Positions 51,605 to 60,998 of a DNA stretch of 64,000 nt are shown piece by piece (positions within the stretch are counted from its first letter, which is position 1; every line of letters begins with the position of its first letter). The position numbers and the translations under genes are program-made. The DNA lies in NCBI GenBank assembly GCA_026261815.1, contig JAMPIT010000575.1, positions 40,711,501 through 40,775,500 on the forward strand, given 5' to 3'. This DNA is from Monarcha castaneiventris obscurior (Eukaryota; Chordata; Aves; Passeriformes; Monarchidae). The notes beneath the pieces were generated by a model. The model was not told where the DNA came from. It did no database searches and saw only the letters and a program-made list of their open reading frames with translations.

Positions 51605-51662
51605 TTGTGACCCAGCTGCAGAGCCTCAGTTTACCATTAGGAGATGGGGGGACTGAATAAAC
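51605..51662 (+). mobile_element. MIR-like SINE relic, plus strand
   Basis: The words AGAGCCTCAGTTTACCATTA and GGAGATGGGGGGACTGAATAA parallel the MIR text GCCTCAGTTTCCTCATCTG followed by TAAAATGGGGATAATAA. Short and decayed. Confidence 0.35.
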
Positions 51663-51705
51663 TGGGCTGAAGACAGGACAGACACAGTAAGTGTTTCAAC
51701 TGGAA

Positions 51706-51729
51706 CTTTTAGAACTGCAGTTCTAAAAG
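51706..51729. repeat. Perfect 24-bp palindrome
   Basis: The half-site CTTTTAGAACTG is followed with no spacer by its exact reverse complement, centred on the PstI-like CTGCAG. The bases just outside do not pair. The function is unknown. Confidence 0.85.
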
Positions 51730-51954
51730 AACAAACCCATAGCAGTGCCTTATTCTGTCAAGACATTCACTCATGAAATCCCATGGGTTTTCTCTATTGA
51801 AGTTGATTACACAGTTGGAGTTCTGGTAAAGTTAAACAAAATCTCCTGTGGAAACAAGAAAACACTCCCTTTCAGAAAGAACTGAAGATTTCTCTTAATA
51901 AATTCCTCAAACTAATCTGAGCATGTTGACATCAATTAGTATCATTCTCTCTTT

Positions 51955-52012
51955 GCATAAATGAAGAAGCTGAAGAACAGAGACTTGACCTAGTTTCACA
52001 AGAGTCATAGGA
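51955..52012 (-). mobile_element. MIR-like SINE relic, minus strand
   Basis: ATAAATGAAGAAGCTGAAGA then ACAGAGACTTGACCTAGTTT resembles the complemented MIR core (an ATGAGGAAACTGAGGCACAGAG-type stretch then CTTGCCCAAGGTCAC). It is decayed, with one or more indels, and lies about 300 bp from a MIR-like relic of the other orientation. Confidence 0.35.
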
Positions 52013-54569
52013 AAGTACATTTGTATTTGAGAGTGAGTAGGTTTTGCATACAAACAAAAAGTTTCTGGACTGGTTGTCATTTTATTTATGCCCTTTGCCC
52101 CGTGCAAACCTACTGGAATATACTTGTTGTTTATAAAGCACAATTAAGTATCAAAATGGTATGAAAGTGTTCATATATAAAAGGGCATAAAAATATTGCT
52201 ATTAACATTGATAACGATTTATCTGCTGCATTTTACTTTGCATACAATATGATCTTCTTCTATTACTTTGATGGGAAGTCCATTGATTAAAGGACCAAGG
52301 CATAAATGTCAAGGAGCTGAATCACGGAATTCAAAAGCTTAAAACCAAATGCTGCTAAAATACAGTTTCTTGTACAGAGAAAGCACTGTACATTTGATCC
52401 CTACTGCACTGTCATATTAAGGATGGTGACAAGAACAGAAAGAGGAACAGGAGACTTGGCTTTTTGCAATAACAAAAACAAGAGAACAAATGAAACATTT
52501 TGAGGTACTCATGGTAACATACACCAGGGAAGAACAGTGTATGGGATTCCCTGGCCTTCTAGGAACATAGAGCTCAAGGTACACACCTCAGCTTTGATTA
52601 ACTACTCTTTTGATATAAGCTTCTGAACCACAAGTAGTTCTCCAAGCACAAACTTCATGAATTCTATTTTCCACATGCCAAATTAAAATTTAAGCAGGAA
52701 CATAAGTTCTTTGAAAAATTATTCACACCAGGCAGTTTCTAACAAATTTTAAAAAGCGTTAAATATTTACATGACAAATTAGCAATTTACACTATAAGGA
52801 CAATTTCTTCTGTTTTGCAAGTGAGTATAGTTTCAGATTATGTGGTTTGTAATGTATTAATTATAATGTTCAGTTACAAATTTCAAGCCTGAGGGAAATC
52901 TTTATGAGGCAAATGCAAGATTTTTTTGAACTAAACTGCATTTTGGGACACAGCAGTCATGAGAACATGTTCTTAGTAAATTACATGATACAGCTGCTAT
53001 AGCTGAATACTGCCAAGATCAAGCTGTGTATTTTAAGCTTTGAAGACATATTATTGAAAATATATGCTCACCCCAATGTACTAAAACATGGGATAAAAAC
53101 TTTTCTTTATCATAAAGGTCCTGGTTTGGCAACAATTTAGTTACCTTGTGCCCAGTAACAAAGTTTTCCTCATGTTTGTGATAGATTTGGTTAATGGGAG
53201 GTTTTGTTTATGCCTACCCACAGTAACACTAATGAAGAAGGAAAAAATGAAATATTGGTACAGAGTAAAGAAGAACCCTAATCATCCATCATCCCTGGGG
53301 GTGGGCTGGATTCTTCTGAAGGCAAGTTAGATCCTGCCCCTCTCAGTGACCGTCCTCATCAGTTCAAGCACTTCCAAGGAGATGACCATTGGTGATGGTT
53401 CATGGCCCTGCACTGTTCATGAGCTGCAGTGCTCATTTCTGTCGAGCTGGGACTTTTCACACTTCAATAGAAATGTTGCTAACAGCTACAGTGGCTTCTT
53501 CAAAGAAACAGGAGAAAAAGGGTCACTTCTGCTATATGACACATCTGGGATACTTGTCTACCTTAAGATGACACAAAATCATACCTTTGACTATTTCTAT
53601 CCACTGAGTACAAAGAAAGACTAGACAAGGTCAGTCACATAAGTCTTCATGGCTGTCATCTAAAATCAGATGAATCTGTAGATCCCACTTCTAAACCCAC
53701 TGGCATTTATTGGCTTGGCCTGCCCATGCTCTAAAAGATGGTGTAATGCAGCAGATTTTTACCAGGAATGTCAGAATTTTCATTTGAAATCCTGTAGCTC
53801 TGAGTACCTTGTATTGTACAATCAGTCTCCAATAAAATTTGTAGTCCTCCATGATGTATAAAGCTTTCCCCAATACTTAGACATAATTCTGTTTAATACA
53901 GAACAGTGTGAGAAAACTTTGAACAAACTATTGATTTGGGGATTTTCTTACTTTGTTTTCTTCTCTTCAGAAGTACATAAGCCCTTCTATATCTCTTAGT
54001 GAAATACTTTTGGGTGAACAGAAAGGAGATTGTCTAAGGAATGATAAAATCTACTCACCATATTTCATACTTCAACTTTAAGAAATACTCAGGGGAAAAA
54101 ATATATGAAGGCAATGCTTCATAGCAGGTCTGGTTTAGATGTGGAAGCTGCTGATTCAGAAACTGTGAATTGCTGAGCTCAAGTAATTAACAAGATTTAA
54201 AGAAACAATTAAGTAGGTAGCAAGACTATCCTAATAAGGAACAAAAACATCTGGAAATACTTCCTCATCAAATTATGTTATTGTTTTATTAGAAACGAAA
54301 AAGTAGAACTATATAAGATTAAAATTATCTTTTACTTACTGCAGATGTTCTGAAATATCTAGCATCAAACACAGTCACAGCAGACAAAATACTTGGCCTT
54401 GAGTCTAGTTAAGTATGAAAGGACCCTTGTTTCCTCTTTGAAATGTTTTTTTATATGTGTTGTTAGCAAATGGGAGTATTTTACCATATCAGTCTTCCAA
54501 GCAAGAGCAGCCGAATGCTCCCAGTGAAATACCAAAATGTTCATACAATGGATCACAAAGGCATTTTTA

Positions 54570-57207
54570 GTCTGGTACATTTAATTTTTTTATTCAGAAT
54601 AATATATTTGGTATTGTGCTCATTTTAAATACTACATTGCTTGTCACACTACATTTGGCAATAGACCTCTTCAAATATATTTAACAAATTGTTCCATGAG
54701 TAATAACTACATATAAAATATCTTCAATGCTTAAAAAAATCCATATGTATTTTCTTCATGAAATACAATATATACATTACGATCTTATAGTTTTAAGGTA
54801 CATCAAATTTTGGGCTTAAACAAATTCACAGTGTACATTTTACCTCTGTAATAAAAATCTTCCCTTTAAAAGTGCCTGTATCTCAAACTGTGTATATGTA
54901 TTTCCTTTCACTGGGTTTATGGAGAGTGAAGGTTTATCATCAGTGAGCACTACAGCAGATCCACATTGTGTATTACAATGACCAAAAATTAAGACTTCTG
55001 ATTACTGAAAGCAAACATTGACTGTCCCTGTTACCTCAGATTCTGACCAACAGATTCTCTGAAGAGCTTCTCACAAATGGAAGATGTGCTTTGAGAAGAG
55101 GCAGCAAGGCCTCTAACACAGACATTCAGTGAAGCTGAACTAACTGCCCACTGTTTCAGAACACCAAAATACTCAGCTGGAACTCCAATTCAGAGGCCAG
55201 TCTGGCCAAGGAACTATCCAGGAGCCAAAAGGCAGTGAAGTTACTGTCACGCTGCCTTCCAGCCTGAGGTCACACCAGTTGCCTGTGCTCTCCTACCTTT
55301 GAATCCTCACTTTCCTTCTTCTCCCTCACAGGAAGAAGCCTTAGAAGTTTCTAAACCCTGAGTTCATTACACCTGAGGCCCACAGGACACACATTGTCCC
55401 CCACACTCTATTTGTTGTTACACTTCCGTGCCAAGCACTTCCCCCACAGCATGACAAACACTCATGGGGCAGGCTGACCTCAATCCTTCACCTCCACCTG
55501 ACTCAAAGTGGTTTCAAAACCCGTTCTAATACATGGGGTTTTTTCCCTGAAAATACACAGTGATTCTACCAACAAGTTTTAAAAAAGAACTCTCAATAAA
55601 TCCAGCTGGAAACTAATCTAAACCCATTAAAAATAACCTCCAGCCTAAAAGGGAGAGGCAGAAACATTCTAATACATTCCACAGCAAATAAGTTTCACAA
55701 AGCTAATTTTAAAGCAGTTACTCATAAGCCTTTTTAAGTCTTAATACAGTTCTTTCACAGGTGTGTTATATACCTTGATACCAGGTTATAATTTTTCACA
55801 GCCCTTTCACTAATCTCAAAAAAGCTTACAAAGAAGCAGAGATGCCCAATGTAATGCATGTTTGTAACACTTCCAGAAATAGTGACTGCCAAAAGAGAGA
55901 AACACAAATTACTGTACTAACCAAAGGAAAAATTACATGGAATTTCTGCTGGTTTTACCTGGAAAGACAGAAACCAGCTGACTGTCCTGCATGGACATTG
56001 TCACACAACAAACAGCCAGACACAGCAGGGGGTATCTCATCTCCAGTTCAACAGAAAGAAACCTTTAACTACTGCAGGGGGCAGGGTGGAAGTGTTGGAG
56101 CTTTCCTTCTGACATGGAGTGAAGATTCTTCATTAAAAGAGTCCTTAAGAATACCGCACAAGAGCTGAGCTTGCACCAGCGGAAAAAAGGACATGGGATG
56201 CAAATCCGTAGAAGATGAGATTTCATGACTTTTTGGAACAAGATGCTTTCGTTTGCTATCGATAGGTCTGGAGAAAATGTAATGATTTAAACAGGTTTAA
56301 CTGTTTAAATGGGAAATGTGCTCCTCCATGCATGGCATTCCCAGAATTCTAAAAGTGGTTTACACCTAACATTTTAGTATCTTCCCCCTCAAATAAAAAT
56401 ATTACATTCAAACCTCTACCCTGCAGTTTGGGATGTTCAGTTCAAGACATAAAAGCTGGAGAACTTGGGAATTCTGGAACAGATTGGAACATCAATGGTT
56501 AACTATTTTGGTTTAAAGAAGGTTTTCTTCCAGCCTCAGCAATAGCTTTTCAATGAACTTGGTGAAAAATATTTCTTTCTCAATGCACTAACTCCCATTA
56601 GAACCTAGGTATCTCTCAGGATAGTCCAGTGGTGACAAGAATCAGTACGGAAAAGTACAACACAGTGCTCTGAGTGTCCTGACATCTACCTTTACATGGC
56701 AATGTTCATAAATTGTTTTAATATCTTATATATTTTTAAGAAAGCCAGTTAGCTTTTTTGGGGTTTTTTGCTAGTTGGAGATGCTGGAAAAATGAAATAG
56801 CTTTTGAGATATACATATATATAAAAGCCTGGAATTTTTCTCTTTTGCTTCAATAAAATATATGTAAGAATGCTTACAAAATGAAATTTGCAAAAAATAA
56901 ACAATTAACATAGGAAAAGTTTAGATTTATGCTTATAATCTTTCATGACTGGGCTTATCAAGATTCCACTGGAATTCTAAAAGAGGTAAACTGAAAATTT
57001 AAAGTATCTCAAATGAACTATTCTTCAGCAGGTAAAGAATAAGTATTTTTACTGAAGACCTAGAGGATTTGCCACTGTGTTTTTTCAATAAAGAATTGGA
57101 ATGATTTAATTTCTGAATCTTTTGTAGAAATGTGAGCTAGACTTGAAAACAGAAATATGGCTTTAAGTGAATTGCTGACATTCTGTTGCATCTTTTAATC
57201 ATTTTGG
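54570..57207 (-). other. TRPC6 3' UTR (extent uncertain)
   Basis: The sequence following the TRPC6 stop codon in the gene's direction. I looked along the minus strand for poly(A) hexamers. The only canonical AATAAA seen is at 54589-54594, with an ATTAAA right next to it at 54580-54585. Earlier ATTAAA variants occur at 57194-57199, 57105-57110 and 56717-56722 (about 490 nt past the stop). The UTR could therefore end near 56.7 kb or run about 2.6 kb to near 54.57 kb. The span is free of recognisable CR1, SINE or LTR insertions, unlike the neighbouring introns, which fits a transcribed, constrained UTR. RNA evidence is needed for the true end. Confidence 0.4.
56285..56310. repeat. Hairpin, 10-bp perfect stem, in the presumed TRPC6 3' UTR
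   Basis: Arm ATTTAAACAG at 56285-56294, 6-base loop GTTTAA, and exact complement CTGTTTAAAT at 56301-56310. If the long 3' UTR is used, this would form an AU-rich stem-loop in the mRNA. A role is only conjecture. Confidence 0.7.
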
Positions 57208-57359
57208 TTATCTCTTGCTTTCTTCTTCCTTAGAGTCAATTGACAGTTTTTCTCCAAGTTTCCTTATAAGTTCTGCCAGATCTTCAGAATTCTGAGATTT
57301 TTCCTCAAGGAGTTCATACCGGAGACTCGAGATGTCCTGTTTAATTTCCTTCAGTTCAC
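57208..57359 (-). CDS. TRPC6: TRPC6 terminal coding exon (C-terminal coiled coil)
   Basis: The last exon of the diacylglycerol-gated, Ca2+-permeable, plasma-membrane cation channel TRPC6. On the minus strand an acceptor (TGTTACAG) precedes 57359; 152 nt then encode [20 protein letters not shown] and continue for 30 more residues to EEESKR and a TAA stop at 57208-57210. The leading Gly is split with the previous exon (phase 1). The text matches the TRPC6 C terminus and not TRPC3 or TRPC7, which end differently after the LRYELLE core; human TRPC6 also has 50 residues from this Gly to the end. The segment forms the C-terminal coiled coil of the tetramer. Residues equivalent to human R895 and E897, altered in familial FSGS, are unchanged (codons at 57319-57321 and 57313-57315). 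The tail after LGEKLS differs from human, as expected for a bird. Confidence 0.96.
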
Positions 57360-57490
57360 CTGTAACAGATTTAAAAAGATCACAATATTAAGAAACAAAA
57401 GAAAAAACCACCATATCCAAATATCTTACAATTATCATGGGTTTTTTCTGTATTTCTTTGTTGAAAAGTAGATAATCTGCTGCCTGTTGG

Positions 57491-57631
57491 TGAATCATAG
57501 AGTGAATCTGTGTTGGAAGGGACCCACAATGATCACTGAGTCCAACTCTTGCGTGAATGGCCCACACAGGGTTCAAATCCACAATCTTGATGTTATTAGC
57601 ACCCTGCTCTGACCAGCTGAGCTAACCTCTG
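57491..57631 (-). mobile_element. tRNA-Ile/CR1 composite SINE (TguSINE1 type)
   Basis: On the minus strand the head (57631 to 57558) reads as a tRNA-Ile(AAT) relic: an intact A box TAGCTCAGCTGG (57613-57624), anticodon-loop text GTGCTAATAAC, and a B box decayed to GATTTGAACCC (57569-57579), ending GGGCCA. It continues directly into a CR1 3' tail (AGTTGGACTCAGTGATCATT, then TGGGTCCCTTCCAACAC) and ends ATTCACTCTATGATTCA. This head-plus-tail structure is that of TguSINE1 of zebra finch, which is mobilised by CR1 machinery. The SINE has the same orientation as TRPC6. It is the best clue that the genome is a passerine. Confidence 0.8.
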
Positions 57632-57776
57632 TGGAATGGTGTCTTGGGGAGAGGAATATGAAGATGCAGTTCACGAAAAATAAAACAAATCTGAAGGCAA
57701 AAGTGTGAGAGACCACATGAATTCTCAAAACTCACATGAGCTATTTAATGGAAGCTGCTGTTCTGCTGCAAGAGAG

Positions 57777-57870
57777 ATCACAGAACCATAGAGTCACAGA
57801 ATCATTTAGGTTGGAAAAGACCTCTAAGATCCCTGAATCCAATCATCAATCCAGCACTGCCCAGCCCACC
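57777..57870 (-). mobile_element. Truncated CR1 3' end, minus strand
   Basis: ATCACAGAACCATAGAGTCA then GAATCATTTAGGTTGGAAAA, GACCTCTAAGATC, and CCAGCACTGCCCAGCCCACC: the complemented CR1 3' end with about 90 bp retained. It abuts another CR1 tail in the opposite orientation. Confidence 0.85.
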
Positions 57871-57879
57871 AGATTCTTA

Positions 57880-57936
57880 AGGAACTAGGTGATCTTTAAG
57901 GGCCCTTCCAAACCAAACTATCCTATGGTTCTATTA
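57880..57936 (+). mobile_element. Truncated CR1 3' end, plus strand
   Basis: GGAACTAGGTGATCTTTAAG, GGCCCTTCCAAACCAAACTA and TCCTATGGTTCTATT form the plus-sense CR1 terminus. Only about 55 bp are kept. With the neighbouring minus-strand tail it makes an inverted repeat with tails pointing outward. Confidence 0.82.
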
Positions 57937-58158
57937 TTACTAGACGTAGCAACACATTTTAAATCTTGTCAGATCAGTGATAGTCTCTGATGGGAGAGAA
58001 GAGACAGAAATCCCACTTCCTCTTCAATCTCATGTTAATTTTACATCTTGCACTTGTAAACATTTCAAGTGGATTAAGTATTTTGCAAACATTTCTTTCA
58101 GATGGCATATGTAACCACTTTGTTTTGATTCTCTGATGAAATTCATCAACATACTCAC

Positions 58159-58234
58159 CTTCATTGACTTCATCACTTTCCTTATCTATCTGAGCTTTCA
58201 ACACATATCTTTTAATAAGACGCTTCATTATTTT
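58159..58234 (-). CDS. TRPC6: TRPC6 penultimate coding exon (calmodulin/IP3R-binding segment)
   Basis: A 76-nt exon. Acceptor TCTCTGCAG ends at 58235 and donor GTGAGTAT follows 58159 in the gene's direction. It encodes [20 protein letters not shown] then DEVNE plus the first base of a Gly codon that is completed by the terminal exon. This is the CIRB region of TRPC channels (calmodulin and IP3-receptor binding) leading into the long C-terminal helix. The basic, amphipathic [12 protein letters not shown] stretch is the expected binding helix; human TRPC6 has Q where this copy has K (YVLQAQ). Phase 0 entry and phase 1 exit agree with both neighbours. The match to TRPC6 over TRPC3 is shown by [11 protein letters not shown]. 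Confidence 0.95.
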
Positions 58235-58302
58235 CTGCAGAGAAGAAAGAAAAAAAAAAGAGTTTTCTTAGTATTTTTATGACATTTCAAAGTAAGAGCT
58301 CT

Positions 58303-58970
58303 TGTCCTGGTTTTAGCTGGGACAGAGTTCATTTTCCTCCTAGTAGCTGGTGCAATGTGAGTTTTGGGTGTAGTATGAGAACACTGTTGATAACACACTG
58401 GTGTTTTAGTTGTTGCTGAGCAGCAATTACCCAAAGTCAAGGACTTTTCAATGCCTCATGCTCTGCCACTGAGCAGGTGCACAGGAAGCTGGGACACAGA
58501 ATGGTTGGGACAGCTGAACCAAGCTGGCTAAAGAGTATTTCATACCACAGACCATCCTGTTCAATATATAAACTGGGGGAGGCTTGGCCTTGAGGGCTGA
58601 TCACTGCTCCTCTATTTCTCCTTTTCATTCCTACTATTATTATTGTTATTATTATTATTATTACTATTGTTATTATTATATTTTGCTTTATTTAAATTAG
58701 TGAAGTATTCTTATCTCAAGAATATTATATATATATTATATATATATTATATCAATATTATATTGTTATTATTATATTTATATTATATTATATTTATTGT
58801 TATTATTATATTTTGCTTTATTTAAATTAGTGAAGTATTCTTATCTCAACTCACAAGTTTTACCTTTCACAATTCTCCTCCTCATCCCATACAGCTGGAA
58901 GGGGCAGTGTGGGGGGAGTGAGTAAGCAAATGTGTGGTACTTAGTTGACAGGTGGGATAAAATTATGACA
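58303..58970 (+). mobile_element. Solo LTR of an avian endogenous retrovirus (ERVL-like)
   Basis: Starts TGTCCTGGTTTTAGCTGGGA and ends AAAATTATGACA, with TG...CA termini. Internal words TTTTCCTCCTAGTAGCTGGT, TGTTGATAACACACTGGTGT, a TATATAAA box (58565-58571), a TTA-rich tract, TTCTTATCTCAACTCACAAG and GGGGGGAGTGAGTAAGC match a common avian LTR family. Flanks GCTCT (58298-58302) and CCTCT (58971-58975) form a 5-bp target-site duplication with one mismatch. There is no internal retroviral sequence, hence a solo LTR from recombination. It is antisense to TRPC6. It is about 130 bp longer than expected because of an internal duplication. Confidence 0.87.
58632..58849 (+). repeat. TTA microsatellite plus 55-bp exact direct repeat inside the LTR
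   Basis: A (TTA)n run at 58632-58680 leads into a segment ending ATTCTTATCTCAA (58665-58719), which recurs identically over 55 bp at 58795-58849, offset by 130 bp. The intervening DNA is almost pure A/T (TATATATTATAT, then TTATATTG). It is a tandem duplication of LTR sequence combined with AT expansion. The plus-strand frame rich in L, I and Y here is an artefact. Confidence 0.92.
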
Positions 58971-59097
58971 CCTCTGTTACCTTCTGCTGCATTCAGATAT
59001 TTCAGTGTAGGACTTGACAGAAATTGACAGGTTAAAGGAATTGAATGTAAAAATCTCTGCTTTCATTTAGCATAGATATTTAACCTTTATGATTCCT

Positions 59098-59128
59098 CAC
59101 ACACACACATATACATATATATACATAC
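59098..59128 (+). repeat. (AC)n/(AT)n microsatellite
   Basis: CACACACACACATATACATA followed by TATATACATAC. A compound dinucleotide repeat within a TRPC6 intron. Confidence 0.9.
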
Positions 59129-60815
59129 TTGAAAGTTACAAAACTAAAGACAATCTTATTTATGTTATGATTCACAAGGCTTAACCTACTACTGGAGTCT
59201 GTAAGAATGATTAATACAGTTGCAGCTTTGGTCACCAAGAAGATGAAGCCATCTTGCCTTTATTATTACCTGAAGATGATAATGACCCTGCTAATTGCTA
59301 AACCCTTTTATTGTCAGTTTATTTGAACCTATTTTGATATATTTGCTAAGTTATGTTTTCCCAGTGTTGGGCTCAGAGAAAATGGGACCCAAAATTCTAA
59401 AAGTCATTTAAGTATCTCATCTGCGATTCATCTAACCAAAGACAGATACTTTTTAGTGTAAATACACATATCTATCACCTTTATTTCCTTCTATGGATAA
59501 AAAGAGCAAACCTGAGAGCACAGTTCATCTGAAACAACTAAAATTGATTAAATAGATCACACCATTAGAATGACCAACCTCTCTGCTAATAATAAGGGGA
59601 ACGAACTTAGGCCAGCAAATTTATTGTAAATTTTACCTTTCCAGAAAAAAATAAATTCTGCCCCTGATTCTTCCATTAGTTCAAATTACTTGAAAAAGAA
59701 CAAGGCATCCAAGTACATTTTAGGATATGAATTTCTGCCTTTGGGTTTAATATTTTCACAGGGTGTAGCTCATGACAACATGATACTTTTTCTTTTCTAT
59801 TTTAAGATATAAAACATGCATAGATTTATGCGCCTGCTTTTGTCTCCACAATAATAGAGCTGACCAGAGCTAGCTGTGAGGTGAGACACCCCAGATCAGT
59901 GGTCCCAGGCCATCACTACAGTCACGCTTGCAAGGTCAGCAGCTGTACTGTTTGTTATAATAATCCAAGAATGTTTCAAATACAAAGCCACACATGTTTA
60001 TGGGGTAGATTTTTAATCCTAATATCTATCCCTGCATTATAATGATATTGGCTGTGAAAAAGTCAAGAAGTTTTTGGAACTGACTCGTGTAGACACTGCA
60101 TAACTTAAGAATGGAGCAGAGCTAGCCTGAGCAAGGGAAAAATCTTTTTTTAGTCTTGTGCTCAATAAAGTATACTTGTTTTCTCTACCCTTTTTCATTC
60201 AGATTGTCTTTTTGTATTGCTCAGACAGCTCTTGCTTCTTCCTTTTCACCTACTTTGTAATATTACAAGAAGGAAAGAAGCAGTCTCTGGACCATAATAA
60301 CTGAGATTTAAGTGGACTGTGCTGGGTCTCTTTATACTTAACTGCACAAAGGCACACTGCAGTTGTTTAGGAGGCAAAGGAAAAAGAGACTGCATTGATA
60401 GGATAAAGGCTGACAGATACTTGCAGTGCTTGAGTCATTTGTATATAGAGGTGTGCCACAATAAGCTGATCTGCTTCAGCAGATGGAATGGGAAGATTTT
60501 GGGTTTATTTTTGGTTTTCTCGATTCACATTGTGCAGTTGAAGACTCAACCTGTCTGTAAAATTAAAAACACTTTTCTAAAGCACAATTAAATATTGCAC
60601 TATAAGGGCACCATTTAAGAAACTAAGAGGAGAGAAAACCACCCTCAGATTCTACTGCAAATACCTAAACCACTTCATTTATTTCTGACTTATACAAGGT
60701 CTGTGGATTTATTCTTGACTCGTATTGTTCAGCATAAATTCAAAACTGTCCTCATACCATCAGTCTGCCAATTCTAATGCTTCTTGATTTTATTTAAAAA
60801 TACACTGTTTTTTAC

Positions 60816-60899
60816 CTGGTATTGTCTTGGAGGATTGTTTAAACTGTTTAAGTGGATTTCATCTGAGCTTCTTATACTTGATTGCTTCCTTTGACCAAG
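60816..60899 (-). CDS. TRPC6: TRPC6 antepenultimate coding exon (C-terminal linker)
   Basis: An 84-nt, phase 0-0 exon. Acceptor CAATTTCAG ends at 60900 and donor GTAAAAAA follows 60816. It encodes 28 residues: [20 protein letters not shown] then NNPPRQYQ. Human TRPC6 has a 28-residue exon at this place ending [13 protein letters not shown], with the same SIRSS core, so identity and length agree. The SIRSS serines lie in the poorly ordered linker between the TRP-helix region and the C-terminal helices. The donor GTAAAA is weaker than the GTGAGT of the next intron. No further upstream exon is visible to position 64000, so the next intron is longer than 3.1 kb. Confidence 0.94.
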
Positions 60900-60968
60900 C
60901 TGAAATTGAAACAATATTTACAGTACAAAATAAATAAAAGAGTAATAAATAAAAGTAAGTATATCTCT

Positions 60969-60998
60969 CATATATATATATATATACATATATATATC
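60969..60998. repeat. (TA)n microsatellite
   Basis: About 30 bp of alternating TA interrupted by one CA step, beginning 70 bp upstream (gene direction) of the TRPC6 exon acceptor. Confidence 0.92.

Larger units (their letters stand above)
46986..54569. other. Intergenic with minor repeats
   Basis: No supported exon. It holds the 25-bp minisatellite at 47101, two MIR-like relics near 51605 and 51955 and a 24-bp perfect palindrome at 51706. The plus-strand frame of 128 codons at 49022-49408 has no domain or splice context. A TCCTGGTTTGGC word near 53119 resembles an ERV LTR start but nothing follows. Confidence 0.5.
57360..58158 (-). other. TRPC6: TRPC6 last intron (799 bp)
   Basis: Bounded by donor GTGAGTAT (58158 side) and acceptor TGTTACAG (57360 side). 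It carries a tRNA-Ile/CR1 composite SINE (57491-57631) and two opposed CR1 tails (57777-57936), so about a third of this short intron is retroelement. The reading frame of the upstream exon stays open through the donor for about 180 nt into the intron (to 57974). Confidence 0.9.
58235..60815 (-). other. TRPC6: TRPC6 intron (2581 bp)
   Basis: Spans from the donor GTAAAAAA after 60816 to the acceptor at 58235. It contains a solo ERV LTR (58303-58970) beginning only 68 bp upstream of the acceptor, and an (AC)n/(AT)n microsatellite at 59098-59128. The rest shows no exon or other clear repeat. Confidence 0.88.

Noticed and set aside
53115..53135. Start of another ERV LTR (TCCTGGTTTGGC word)
   Set aside because: No further LTR sequence, TATA box or terminal repeat follows; coincidental match.
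57558..57631. tRNA-Ile gene on the minus strand
   Set aside because: Head is tRNA-like but the B box and stems are decayed and it runs directly into a CR1 tail, so it is a SINE and not a functional tRNA gene.
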